A stretch of DNA of 64,000 bases from Campylobacter sp. RM10537 (lineage in GTDB: Bacteria; Campylobacterota; Campylobacteria; Campylobacterales; Campylobacteraceae). This document shows, one piece after another, positions 55,677-64,000 of the stretch. Numbering within the stretch: position 1 is the stretch's first letter; each line of letters starts with the position of its first letter. The position numbers and the translations under genes were made by a program. The notes under the pieces were generated by a model. That model searched no databases, had not been told where the DNA came from, and saw nothing but the letters and a program-made list of their open reading frames with translations. The stretch is from contig NZ_CP059597.1 of NCBI RefSeq assembly GCF_022369435.1, forward strand, positions 1,054,001 through 1,118,000. Direction: 5' to 3'.

Positions 55677-56341
55677 AAGCTATTATTTTATGTGGAGGGC
55701 TTGGTACACGCTTAAAAAGTGTGATAAAAGATATCCCAAAACCTATGGCACCTATAAATAATAAGCCTTTTTTGGAATTTATTTTTACCTATCTTAAAAA
55801 GCAAAAAATCGATGAAATCATTTTGGCAGTTTCTTACAAATATGAAATCATACAAGAGTATTTTAAAGATGAGTTTTTAGATATAAAAGTAAGATATAGC
55901 ATAGAAAAAGAGCCTTTGGGAACTGGTGGAGCGATCAAACAAGCTTTGGAGTTGGTTAAGGAGGATTGTTTGGTTTTAAATGGAGATACTTTTTTTGATA
56001 TCAATCTAGCTAAAATGAAGCTAGATAAAAGTAAAATTTGCCTTGCTTTAAAAAAAATGAATGATTTTGATCGTTATGGTTCAGTTGAGCTTGATAAAAT
56101 GGGAAATATCACTTCTTTTAAAGAAAAACAGTATCTAAAGCAAGGTTTTATAAATGGTGGAATTTATCTTATCTCAAAAGATATTTTTGAAGATTTTATT
56201 TCGAAAAAAAAATTTTCTTTTGAAGAATTTTTACAAGAAAATTATAAAAATTTAAAAGCAAGAGCTGAAATTTTTGAAGATTATTTCATAGACATAGGAA
56301 TACCTGAGGATTATAAAAGTTTTAATTTTAAGACATTTTAA
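55673..56341 (+). CDS. hddC: D-glycero-D-manno-heptose 1-phosphate guanylyltransferase
   Basis: 222 residues, starting with TTG at 55673 that overlaps the gmhA2 stop (TTGA). AIILCGGLGTRLKSV and PKPMAPI are the nucleotidyltransferase signature, and LNGDTFFDIN has the metal-binding Asp. It forms GDP-heptose, the substrate of the Cj1427-like enzyme. A phosphatase (gmhB) is needed between hddA and hddC and is not in the window. Confidence 0.93.
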   Translation: MKAIILCGGLGTRLKSVIKDIPKPMAPINNKPFLEFIFTYLKKQKIDEIILAVSYKYEIIQEYFKDEFLDIKVRYSIEKEPLGTGGAIKQALELVKEDCLVLNGDTFFDINLAKMKLDKSKICLALKKMNDFDRYGSVELDKMGNITSFKEKQYLKQGFINGGIYLISKDIFEDFISKKKFSFEEFLQENYKNLKARAEIFEDYFIDIGIPEDYKSFNFKTF

Positions 56342-56353
56342 ACCAAATTCTTA

Positions 56354-56359
56354 TACAAT
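56354..56359 (+). promoter_or_regulatory. -10 element for MeOPN transferase copy B
   Basis: TACAAT, 39 bases before the ATG at 56399, with AGGAACC as ribosome site. It would be independent of the divergent promoter at 44568-44616. Confidence 0.5.
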
Positions 56360-56398
56360 ACCTCCCTTATAAATAAATTTATTATTTTAGGAACCACC

Positions 56399-57137
56399 AT
56401 GCATAACCCCAACTCAGCTGTAGAAAGAATTAAAAATCATTTAGCTTATAAATTAGGTCAAACTATGATTGAATATGATAAAAATGGCGGGGGGGGGTAT
56501 TTAAGCTTATTTAAAAAACTTTATAACATTAAAAAACAACACAAAAAAGAAAAACAAATCTATCAAGAAACCATCAAAGTCTTTCCTACTCTTAAATATC
56601 CTGAATTAAAACAATGTCCTGACTATAATGAAGCTTTAAAATGCTATTTTCATTTATCTTACATGCTAGGCGAAGTATTAATAAAAGCAGATCAAGATAA
56701 ATTTATAGGTGGTTATTTTAATTTAAATAAATATATTAAAAAAGCTAAAAAAGAATTTAAATTATTTCAAGATATTTTTAAAGAATTTGATCAAATTAAT
56801 TCTAATATTATTAAAGCTATAGCAAATAACAAACAATTATTCTTAAAAGAATTTCCTAAAATAAAAAACCTATTAAATATTCATAAAGATTATACTCCTA
56901 TTATAGATAATATCTTTCATAACTTTGATTATGTTACAAAGAATTTTAACCTTATAGAAGAATGGTTATTATCTAATGATTTTAATGAAAAATATAAAAA
57001 AGAAAACCATCCTTACCCATCTTTACTTGATCCTAAAAAACTTAATGATGAAAAAGAAGAAATAAACTATAAAAGCATACCTGCTGAACTTGCATGGGAA
57101 ATGAATTTACCTTTACCGGATGGATATAAGTTTATAT
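56399..57137 (+). repeat. 739-bp inverted repeat, right copy
   Basis: First 246 codons of MeOPN transferase copy B, in opposite orientation to 43808-44546. All stretches compared are identical and include the G9 tract. Confidence 0.9.
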
Positions 57138-58183
57138 TTATGCATGATCCAGCTTCTGGACATTTAGCAATGGAAAGGTTTTTGTATGAATGTGGCATTA
57201 AATTAATCAGTTATTATTTTAGAGAAACTATAGAGGAAATGTATCGTGTAATTTATGAACAATCAAAAACACAGAATGCTCTAGAACTTTATGGAAATTT
57301 TTGGATAAAAGGGAATTATTTTTATGATACCTTATCTTTAAAACCTACGCTATATCTAACAAGAGATCCTCTATCTAGAATGAAAGCCTATATTAATCAC
57401 GCTTATCCCAAAAATGATCTTTTTATTCATGATATTTCGCTTGAAAACAATCCTTTAGAAGTTTTAGATTGCATATGTTATGCAGATGGTTTAGATACAA
57501 TTTCTGTTGAATTATGTAAAAGATGGATCTTTGAAAAATCTGAAAATTTATTTCAAGTGCAAAAACATTTTATACATTTTCTAAATCGATGTGACATATC
57601 TTATATAGATATGGAAGAAATTAATCTGGAGAATGCATTCGATACGATGAAAAAGCTCGCTAAAAAATTTAATTTTTCAGAGCCTGATATAAAAAATTTA
57701 ATTGTATTTCAAACAAGAATGACTGGAATTTTTGATTTTATACTTCCAAAAAATCTCAACATCTTACTTAATGATGAAAAAATCCAAATTATTATAACTA
57801 CCAAAAATAGAACCATTGGGAATTTTATTGATATTACAAATAAAATATTTGACAAAAAGTTAAAAAATAAAAATTTAACCTTATATATAACTCAAAAACA
57901 TTTTAATAAATTATCTAAAAATCATAAAATATTTAAACAATGTCAAGACTATTTATCGTTATTTTTAATCGAATTAGAAAAAAAAGTTGAAAATGAACAA
58001 AATAAAAAAATTAATGAAATAGATATATTGAAATATCTTAAACAAAATCAAGAATCTAGAATAGAATTAAAAAAAATATTAGATATGGAATTAATCCACA
58101 TCAAACAACATCGTCCTGATATAGTAGCTTCTTGGAAATACTATCAAGAATTTGAAAAAATGTGTAAGGAATTAGATGCTTAA
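56399..58183 (+). CDS. MeOPN transferase-like protein, copy B, phase-variable
   Basis: 594 residues. Residues 1-246 equal copy A; the middle is different (FMHDPASGHLAMERFLYE; LYLTRDPLSRMKAYIN) and the C-terminal IKQHRPDIVASWKYYQEFEK returns to the shared form. So the acceptor-binding part is exchanged between constant ends. It carries a G9 tract at codons 31-33, in frame, and both YKLGQ-type repeats. Its last 12 bases overlap the tail of the convergent glycosyltransferase gene. Corresponds to the Cj1421/Cj1422 pair. Confidence 0.85.
   Translation: MHNPNSAVERIKNHLAYKLGQTMIEYDKNGGGGYLSLFKKLYNIKKQHKKEKQIYQETIKVFPTLKYPELKQCPDYNEALKCYFHLSYMLGEVLIKADQDKFIGGYFNLNKYIKKAKKEFKLFQDIFKEFDQINSNIIKAIANNKQLFLKEFPKIKNLLNIHKDYTPIIDNIFHNFDYVTKNFNLIEEWLLSNDFNEKYKKENHPYPSLLDPKKLNDEKEEINYKSIPAELAWEMNLPLPDGYKFIFMHDPASGHLAMERFLYECGIKLISYYFRETIEEMYRVIYEQSKTQNALELYGNFWIKGNYFYDTLSLKPTLYLTRDPLSRMKAYINHAYPKNDLFIHDISLENNPLEVLDCICYADGLDTISVELCKRWIFEKSENLFQVQKHFIHFLNRCDISYIDMEEINLENAFDTMKKLAKKFNFSEPDIKNLIVFQTRMTGIFDFILPKNLNILLNDEKIQIIITTKNRTIGNFIDITNKIFDKKLKNKNLTLYITQKHFNKLSKNHKIFKQCQDYLSLFLIELEKKVENEQNKKINEIDILKYLKQNQESRIELKKILDMELIHIKQHRPDIVASWKYYQEFEKMCKELDA
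56489..56497 (+). repeat. G9 homopolymer in MeOPN transferase copy B
   Basis: Nine G after GGC, same place and length as in copy A, in frame. Confidence 0.9.
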
Positions 58184-60679
58184 GATATTTATTATTTCTT
58201 CGCAAAAATCTGAATTTTGTTCTAAATTATAAGCAGCAATTTTATAGCTTTCTAATTGAAATTTCAATTTAATCAAAAGATTGTTTACATCAAAAACAAC
58301 ATTTCTTTTGTAATCAAAATATCCCTTTTGCATCGTATGCTTTGTAAAAAACTCATCCTTATCAAACTGATAATAAATCACAGGCTTTTTTAAAATAGCC
58401 ATTTCAAAAGCTACACTTGAATAATCCGTAATCATTAAAGATGATTCACAAAAAAGCTTTTGCATACTCATTTCTATGGGAGGTATTATAATATAACTCG
58501 GTAAATTAAATCCATCTAAATAAGGTCTAATTTGAAGGTGAGGATTAAAAATTATTTTATAGTTATATTTTTCACATAATTTTTGCAATTCTTTATGATG
58601 TAAAAAAGAACCCCATTTATAAAAATACTCAGTTTCATAAAATTTTGGATTAAATCTTCTTTTCATCAATTTTTTACTATAAGCTCCTACAATGTATTCT
58701 CTCCAAGTTGGCATAATAAGAATTTGTTTAATATTTGTTTTGTTATTTTTAAGCAAGGTATCCCACCTAGGAAATCCTATTAACTTTACTTCTTTGGGTG
58801 TAAATTTATAACGATTAAAATCTCCGGCTATCGAATTATACTCATCTTTGATTCCTGTTATAAATAAATCAATTTTTCTTTGATTTAACCAATGAGATAA
58901 ATCATTTTGAGTTATTCCATGCTGTAAAAAAATAAAATCTTTAGTCTTTAAAGTATTTTTTCCCAAAGCTTCAAAAAAGTATCTATCTATATGAGATGAA
59001 ATCAGTTTATCTGCTTTGAAAATTAAATATTTAAATTTAAAACTTTTTGGATCAACCAAGTTAAAACCTTCTCTTTTTAGTCTTTCATAATCGTAAGATT
59101 TTTTTTGAAGAACAAAAGCAATATTTTGCTCAGGGTGATTTTTCATCATATAACGATATAAGTGCTCTGCATTATCATCAGCCCTAAAAGACATATCAGC
59201 AAAAAGCCATAAAGATTTGTTTTTCATTCTCCTTTTTTTTAATTTATTAATTTCTAAAGCAATGTTACCAAAATCATATATTTTTTCTTGATAAAAGATA
59301 TCAACTTTATTATCATTAACAAAACAAGTTATATTTGTAGCATTGATATCAAATTTAAACCAAATCCTTTTCTCATATATAAATATCTTATTTAAAAAAT
59401 CATATTGTCTAATTTTAGAACAAATAATCTTAGCTCTTTCATTATTAAAAAATAACTGAATATTATCATTAAAATCACCGGTATAAAATTTAATTAAAAT
59501 TTCATTATTTTTATCATCTAATTGTTCTATAAAAACTCTATTTATGACCACCTTTTCATTTTTAAAGCAAGTTAAAAATCCCATCTTATATAAAAATGAA
59601 AAAGGCTTAAAATTAAAATTTAGTATACTCTTAGAGTCAATATAAGAAAAAATTTCTTCAAGTAAAAAAGAATATTTTTGAATTTCATTTTGCTTCATAA
59701 AAGATAATTTTTCAGGTTTATTAATTAAATCCTTTATTTGCCAAAATAACTCATATATAATAACATTTTGAATAAAGCTAGGGATTTTATTTTTCTTTGA
59801 TGTTGCTTTTAAAAGATCTAAGTATCCATTTTTTAAAATATTTAAATAAAAATTATTATTCTTATTTTTTTTATCTAGAGTAGAGCTTTGATCAAATCTT
59901 TTTCTATAAAAATATATTGCTTTTTTTAAAAATACAGACTTTAGATTTAAATTATTAAACAAGTAAAGATTAATAAACTTTCCATCTTCAAAATTTGAAA
60001 TTAATTTTTTATCAAAGAAAATATCCATTAAACAGTCGCGCCTTATAAAACATGATGCTACTGAAAGTTGAATATTTTCATTTAAATTTTTATTATCGCA
60101 TAAATTAATTTGCTTATTAAATTTAAATTTTAAAGCATGAATGTCTTTATATAAAATCTTTCTTTTTTCTCTATAGAAAATAATATTGGTTGCCACCATG
60201 GCTATATCTTCTTTTTGATTTTTATGTAAAAAATAATCCACTTTATAAAAGTAATCTCTATCTAAAAAATCATCAGGATCGGTAAAGGTTATCCATGAAA
60301 CTTTTAAATTATTATCTATTATATATTTTAAACCTGCATTTCTAGCACTAGCCTGACCCCCATTTTTTTTACTTAAATAGATTATATTTTTAGGATATTT
60401 TTTTTGATATTTTTTAATAATATCAGGAGAGTTATCTGTACTTCCATCATTAACACAAATAATTAAAATATTATTTTTAAAATCTAATCTTTGATTAATT
60501 ATAGATTTGAAAAAATCATCCAAATATTTTTCAACATTATATACAGCAGAAACTATAGCATAGCTATTAAAAGCTTTATATTTTTTAAATTTAATTTTTT
60601 TTAAAAAAATATAAAGAAAAAAAATAGAACTTTTAAGAAAAAAATATATATTTTTTCTATGTTGTGATTTTAAAAACAT
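58172..60679 (-). CDS. bifunctional capsule enzyme: GT2 domain plus CDP-glycerol-type glycerophosphotransferase domain
   Basis: 835 residues. After a basic, hydrophobic start (1-35), a GT2 domain has AIVSAVYNVEKYLDDF, CVNDGSTDNSP, KNGGQASARNAGL and DPDD. Residues ~480-835 match the TagF-like glycerophosphotransferase domain: SLWLFADMSF, FLQHGITQNDLSHWL, LIGFPRWDTLL, FNPHLQIRPYL and ITDYSSVAFEMAILKKPVIYY. It should add a sugar and a second, possibly phosphodiester-linked, unit. Similar architecture occurs in NCTC 11168 capsule genes around Cj1434-Cj1438. No CDP-glycerol synthesis gene is seen here. Confidence 0.82.
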   Translation of the reverse strand: MFLKSQHRKNIYFFLKSSIFFLYIFLKKIKFKKYKAFNSYAIVSAVYNVEKYLDDFFKSIINQRLDFKNNILIICVNDGSTDNSPDIIKKYQKKYPKNIIYLSKKNGGQASARNAGLKYIIDNNLKVSWITFTDPDDFLDRDYFYKVDYFLHKNQKEDIAMVATNIIFYREKRKILYKDIHALKFKFNKQINLCDNKNLNENIQLSVASCFIRRDCLMDIFFDKKLISNFEDGKFINLYLFNNLNLKSVFLKKAIYFYRKRFDQSSTLDKKNKNNNFYLNILKNGYLDLLKATSKKNKIPSFIQNVIIYELFWQIKDLINKPEKLSFMKQNEIQKYSFLLEEIFSYIDSKSILNFNFKPFSFLYKMGFLTCFKNEKVVINRVFIEQLDDKNNEILIKFYTGDFNDNIQLFFNNERAKIICSKIRQYDFLNKIFIYEKRIWFKFDINATNITCFVNDNKVDIFYQEKIYDFGNIALEINKLKKRRMKNKSLWLFADMSFRADDNAEHLYRYMMKNHPEQNIAFVLQKKSYDYERLKREGFNLVDPKSFKFKYLIFKADKLISSHIDRYFFEALGKNTLKTKDFIFLQHGITQNDLSHWLNQRKIDLFITGIKDEYNSIAGDFNRYKFTPKEVKLIGFPRWDTLLKNNKTNIKQILIMPTWREYIVGAYSKKLMKRRFNPKFYETEYFYKWGSFLHHKELQKLCEKYNYKIIFNPHLQIRPYLDGFNLPSYIIIPPIEMSMQKLFCESSLMITDYSSVAFEMAILKKPVIYYQFDKDEFFTKHTMQKGYFDYKRNVVFDVNNLLIKLKFQLESYKIAAYNLEQNSDFCEEIINILSI

Positions 60680-60680
60680 A

Positions 60681-62315
60681 TTATTTTTTTATCTTTTTTA
60701 TCTTATAATCCTTAAAAAAATCTCTAGGATTAAAAAATAATTTTTTCATTAAACGATAAAATTTAATATGTGAAATTTTGGCACTTATAATTTCTAAATA
60801 TAAAATTTTGGTTAAAAGTATAAATGGTTTTATTTTTTTAATTTCATATAAATAAGGCTTGTAAACAAAAGACTTTAAAGAATAAAAAATTTCATCTTGT
60901 TTTTTTCCTATAAGCATTTTTTTCTGATCAATAATAATTTGATAAAAATTTCCTTTATATTCAAAACTATAAAGCTCGTTAATTAAATAATAAAGTAATT
61001 TATATAAATCGCATTCCATATTATTTGTTTGCAGGAATTTATAAATAACTTGTTTTTCTTCTTTAGTTAAATTTAAAAAATATATTTTTGTTTGTTCAAG
61101 TTCTTCTTTCTTTAAAATTAAATCTTGTTTATAATTTACCTCTAAATTTCTTGCAAAAAACCAAGAATTAGGTAAAATACCTTTTTGAAAATAAATTAAA
61201 TCAAAATAGTTGGAATTTCTTATTTTATCTTCTTTTATGCTCCCATCTAAAAAGATCTTGGTGATTTTTTCTCGTTCTAAAAAATCAAGTAAAATTTCAT
61301 ATTTAAAATTTTTACTAATATAAAAATCATTTATTTTTTTATAAATCAATTTTCCAATATAAATACCAATATCTTCAAAATTATAAATTTGATTTTCATA
61401 AAGAACTAAAACCTTTTCATTTCTAACTTTATAAATTTGCAAAGGATCTAAATGATATGTATGTATATTTTTTAAATTTTTATAAAAAAGCTGGTGATTT
61501 TTATCTTTATTTTGCATATATCCATTTTGATTAGGCTCTTCATGCCAAAAATGAAACATATAAATTCCATGAAAGCAAGCTTCATAGCCTAATAATGAAA
61601 ACCAAGAGCGAAAACCTTTAAAATTTTTAAAATCCCAACTTCTTGAATCATAATTTAAATTTAAAGGCATTTTTTCAAATTTTACACAAAATTTTAAAAT
61701 TCTAGCAAAAAGATCAAAATCTTCGTAACTATGCCCTTTAAAATTTTCATTATTACCACCTAATTTTAAAAATTGATGTTTGTTTATAATTACAGTTGAA
61801 GTAGAACTAGGAGAAAAAAATTTTATTAATGAATTTTTTCCACTAATTAAATCATCTTTAATAATATCATCCCATAATTTTTCTTCTTCTTTATAAATTT
61901 TATAACTTCCCTCTTTGGTTAAATATACTACAGGCAAAACTAAAAATTCATTTATACATTGTGCAATATTTTTAATCCTAATAAGATTTAAAATCTTTTC
62001 CAAAGAAAACGAACTAATATAGCAATCAACATCTAAAAACATAATAACTTGTGCATTTGCAAAACAAGCACCTAAATTTCTACATTTTCCTTGAGAAAAA
62101 AAATCTTTTTGAGATTCATCTTTTAAATAAATATGCCCATTTTCTTCTATAATCTGCTTTAGATTATTTTCAAATGAAGAATAACCTTCAACAAAAATAT
62201 ATTCTACTTTCTCATCACTTTTTAAATGCGTGGCTTTTTGTATAACTCTATCTTTTATATAAATTCGTTCTTTACTTAAGCCAAAAGGAATGATGATAGA
62301 TAAAATTGGTGTCAT
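60681..62315 (-). CDS. capsule glycosyltransferase, GT2-like with galactosyltransferase-type C-terminal motif
   Basis: 544 residues. LSIIIPFGLSKERIYIK opens the GT-A fold, GKCRNLGACFANAQVIMFLDVDCYI is the acceptor-side and DxD region, and GHSYEDFDLFARIL near residue 200 is the GxxxEDxDL motif of N-terminal glycosyltransferase/galactosyltransferase proteins. Residues 260-544 have no motif I recognise. Its start overlaps the end of kpsF by 4 bases; the next gene in its operon starts 1 base after it. Confidence 0.8.
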   Translation of the reverse strand: MTPILSIIIPFGLSKERIYIKDRVIQKATHLKSDEKVEYIFVEGYSSFENNLKQIIEENGHIYLKDESQKDFFSQGKCRNLGACFANAQVIMFLDVDCYISSFSLEKILNLIRIKNIAQCINEFLVLPVVYLTKEGSYKIYKEEEKLWDDIIKDDLISGKNSLIKFFSPSSTSTVIINKHQFLKLGGNNENFKGHSYEDFDLFARILKFCVKFEKMPLNLNYDSRSWDFKNFKGFRSWFSLLGYEACFHGIYMFHFWHEEPNQNGYMQNKDKNHQLFYKNLKNIHTYHLDPLQIYKVRNEKVLVLYENQIYNFEDIGIYIGKLIYKKINDFYISKNFKYEILLDFLEREKITKIFLDGSIKEDKIRNSNYFDLIYFQKGILPNSWFFARNLEVNYKQDLILKKEELEQTKIYFLNLTKEEKQVIYKFLQTNNMECDLYKLLYYLINELYSFEYKGNFYQIIIDQKKMLIGKKQDEIFYSLKSFVYKPYLYEIKKIKPFILLTKILYLEIISAKISHIKFYRLMKKLFFNPRDFFKDYKIKKIKK

Positions 62316-63259
62316 ACATTCCCTATAGCATAAAGCTGGATAATCCCTACGACTTTACCATCTTTTCCTACAACAATTTCTTTTATCTTATGTTTTAACA
62401 TCAATTCTTCAGCTTCGCTCGCCATAGCATCAGCATCAATAACTTTTGGATTATTGCTCATAATCTCTTTTGCTTTAAAATCAAATCTTGGCTTATCATT
62501 TGTTTTTAAAGCTCGACGCAAATCTCCATCGGTAATAATTCCAACCAAATTCTCATTTTCTAAAACGATACAAAGTCCAAGTTTTCCACTTGTCATCACA
62601 TTAACAAGATCATTAAATTCAGTTTGCGGATGCACAATAGGAAGATTTCTTGAAACCATAAGATCTTTTACTTTCGTTAAAAGTTTTCGCCCCAAGCTTC
62701 CACCAGGATGAAAAAGTGCAAAATCATCAGGTTTAAAATTTTTCTTTTTCATCAAAACTGCTGCTAAAGCATCGCCCATTACTAAGGTTGCTGTTGTTGA
62801 AGACATAGGGGCAAGCTTAAGAGGACAAGCCTCTTTTTTAATTGAAATATCTAAACAAACATCTGCTTGTTTTGCTAAAGTAGAATTTAAATTACCTGTC
62901 ATTGCTATAAGAGTAATTTTTCTTCTTTTTATAACAGGAATAATTTTTAAAAGCTCTTCGGTTTCACCTGAATTTGAAATAGCGATTAAAACATCTTGAG
63001 GAGTTATCATTCCAAGATCACCATGCAAAGCTTCACCTGGATGAACAAAAAAACTAGGAGTGCCCGTACTTGCCAAAGTTGCTGCAATTTTCGCACCTAT
63101 ATGACCTGATTTGCCCATGCCACTAACAATACATCTTCCTTGTGAGTGAAAAATAAACTCTACTGCTTGATTAAAGTTTTCATCCAAATGCGATGCCAAA
63201 TCGGATATAGATTCAGCTTCTATTCTAAAAACTTCTTTTGCAATTTCAATAGCTTCCAT
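62312..63259 (-). CDS. kpsF: D-arabinose 5-phosphate isomerase KpsF
   Basis: 315 residues. The SIS domain has VSGMGKSGHIGAKIAATLA, HPGEALHGDLGMI and AISNSGETEELLKII; two CBS domains follow (about 205-315). It makes arabinose 5-phosphate, the precursor of CMP-Kdo for the Kdo linker that KpsS and KpsC build. It follows kpsD by 12 bases. Confidence 0.95.
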   Translation of the reverse strand: MEAIEIAKEVFRIEAESISDLASHLDENFNQAVEFIFHSQGRCIVSGMGKSGHIGAKIAATLASTGTPSFFVHPGEALHGDLGMITPQDVLIAISNSGETEELLKIIPVIKRRKITLIAMTGNLNSTLAKQADVCLDISIKKEACPLKLAPMSSTTATLVMGDALAAVLMKKKNFKPDDFALFHPGGSLGRKLLTKVKDLMVSRNLPIVHPQTEFNDLVNVMTSGKLGLCIVLENENLVGIITDGDLRRALKTNDKPRFDFKAKEIMSNNPKVIDADAMASEAEELMLKHKIKEIVVGKDGKVVGIIQLYAIGNV

Positions 63260-63271
63260 AAATAAACCTTT

Positions 63272-64000
63272 TTAAAGATTTAAAACGACATTTGTCGCAA
63301 CGGCAATTTGATAAAGAATTTGAGTTAACATGCTAAAGATTTGCAAATTCTCACTTTCAACCTTAGGTAAAACCAAAATAGAATCACCTGGATGCATAGC
63401 AAGATTGCCATTATACTTTTCGGCTTTTCCATTACTACGTATAACTAAAACTTTAGACGTGTCAGCCCTTTCTCCATAACCTCCAGCAAGATTGATATAA
63501 TATTTTAAATCTTTGCCTTTATCAAAAACAAAAGCACCTGGTAAAGATACTTCACCTTGGACTATTACTAGATTATTTTTACTTGGAACATTGATCACAT
63601 CTCCATCTTCTAAGATTACAGACTTATAAGATTTTGGATTGTCAATAACGATTTGCCCTTTAGGCTCAACTTGTTTTGCCCTTTGAATAAATTCAAGAAT
63701 TAATCTTGCCTGCTGAGCTTTAATAGCAGCACCTTGGGAAGTAACTGAAGTGCTTGTTAAAGCTAAAGTTTCAAGTTCTTTAAGTTGTGCATTAATAAGT
63801 TCTTTTTGAGTTTTAGCTACAGATTTTCTAAAAACTTGCAAAGCATTAACATTTGATTGATCATTAAAAACAATTAATCTTGAAGCATCCTCCAAAGTTG
63901 TTCCTTTTTTTACAACCAAATTTCTTAGTCCACTTTGCTCACCACTTATTGTTATAGTGATATTTTGAGAAATATACTCTGGACTAAACTGCACCTCATC
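63272..64000 (-). CDS. kpsD: capsule polysaccharide export protein KpsD, N-terminal part missing
   Basis: The frame is open at the window edge (it reads DEVQFSPEY), so this is the C-terminal ~242 residues of a protein of about 550; the GTG at 63994 is internal. ITISGEQSGLRNLVVKKG, then VILEDGDVINVPS and IVQGEVSLPGAFVFDKGKDL are SLBB beta-grasp repeats of Wza/KpsD-type export proteins, ending with a hydrophobic helix. KpsD forms the periplasmic/outer-membrane conduit with KpsE and KpsMT, which should lie beyond the right end. Confidence 0.93.
   Translation of the reverse strand, partial: DEVQFSPEYISQNITITISGEQSGLRNLVVKKGTTLEDASRLIVFNDQSNVNALQVFRKSVAKTQKELINAQLKELETLALTSTSVTSQGAAIKAQQARLILEFIQRAKQVEPKGQIVIDNPKSYKSVILEDGDVINVPSKNNLVIVQGEVSLPGAFVFDKGKDLKYYINLAGGYGERADTSKVLVIRSNGKAEKYNGNLAMHPGDSILVLPKVESENLQIFSMLTQILYQIAVATNVVLNL

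Noticed and set aside
60561-60720. Long A and T runs in the capsule region as phase-variable tracts
   Set aside because: Runs of this kind are everywhere in this A/T-rich DNA; only the G tracts stand out from background.

Overview
The window is low-GC (roughly 30 %) epsilonproteobacterial DNA. Gene content and order match Campylobacter jejuni: katA next to an ankyrin gene, cfiR/ridA, gapA-pgk-tpiA-fabI-hydA2, nadD-rsfS, fliL-acpS, and a kps capsule locus with phosphoramidate and heptose genes. Its left end cuts an mlaA-like gene and its right end cuts kpsD. Genes are packed tightly, often overlapping by 4 to 20 bases. No stretch over 300 bases lacks a gene; the longest gaps are 16024-16213, 13224-13402 and 4156-4307. 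I saw no tRNA, rRNA, CRISPR array, insertion sequence or prophage.

Left part (1-16023), chromosomal backbone: outer-membrane lipid transport (mlaA-like, mlaC-like, an RND/MMPL protein); rdgB followed by a 26-residue membrane mini-ORF; an MFS exporter; a lipoprotein and a DsbC-like periplasmic protein; selA and selB for selenocysteine incorporation; a polyferredoxin; flavodoxin; and an oxidative-stress block (katA plus the ankyrin protein thought to help heme reach it). A PAS/HTH regulator lies divergent from the next block.

Middle (16114-34003): a five-gene catabolic-looking operon (RidA, DcuC-type carrier, PLP C-S lyase, fumarase/aspartase-type lyase, MmgE/PrpD protein), intact and preceded by a perfect 16-bp inverted repeat that abuts its promoter. 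Then come an orphan [NiFe]-hydrogenase small subunit, fabI, the lower-glycolysis genes, nadD, rsfS, a phosphohexomutase, fliL, acpS, and a cytochrome P450 with a serine-hydrolase-like membrane protein.

Right part (34004-64000), capsule locus: kpsS/kpsC, kpsF and kpsD frame the variable region. Leftward genes make the O-methyl phosphoramidate (MeOPN) decoration: glutamine kinase, cytidylyltransferase, amidase, two methyltransferases and a transferase. I see no CDP-amidate kinase (cysC-like) gene between kpsC and the cytidylyltransferase. Rightward genes encode a GT10 transferase, two GT2 proteins built from near-identical repeated modules, a GDP-heptose-modifying set (3,5-epimerase, 4-reductase, 4-dehydrogenase, a probable sugar C-methyltransferase), hddA-gmhA2-hddC for GDP-D-glycero-D-manno-heptose, and a second MeOPN transferase.

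The capsule region looks built to vary. Four G9 tracts all lie in coding sequence and all are in frame. A 739-bp inverted repeat (shared 5' halves of the two MeOPN transferases) flanks about 12 kb. A 1,487-bp tandem duplication carries a GT2 module, with partial third copies downstream. One short two-part sequence module (xxYKLGQ...) recurs in five otherwise unrelated capsule enzymes, which I consider the most interesting observation.
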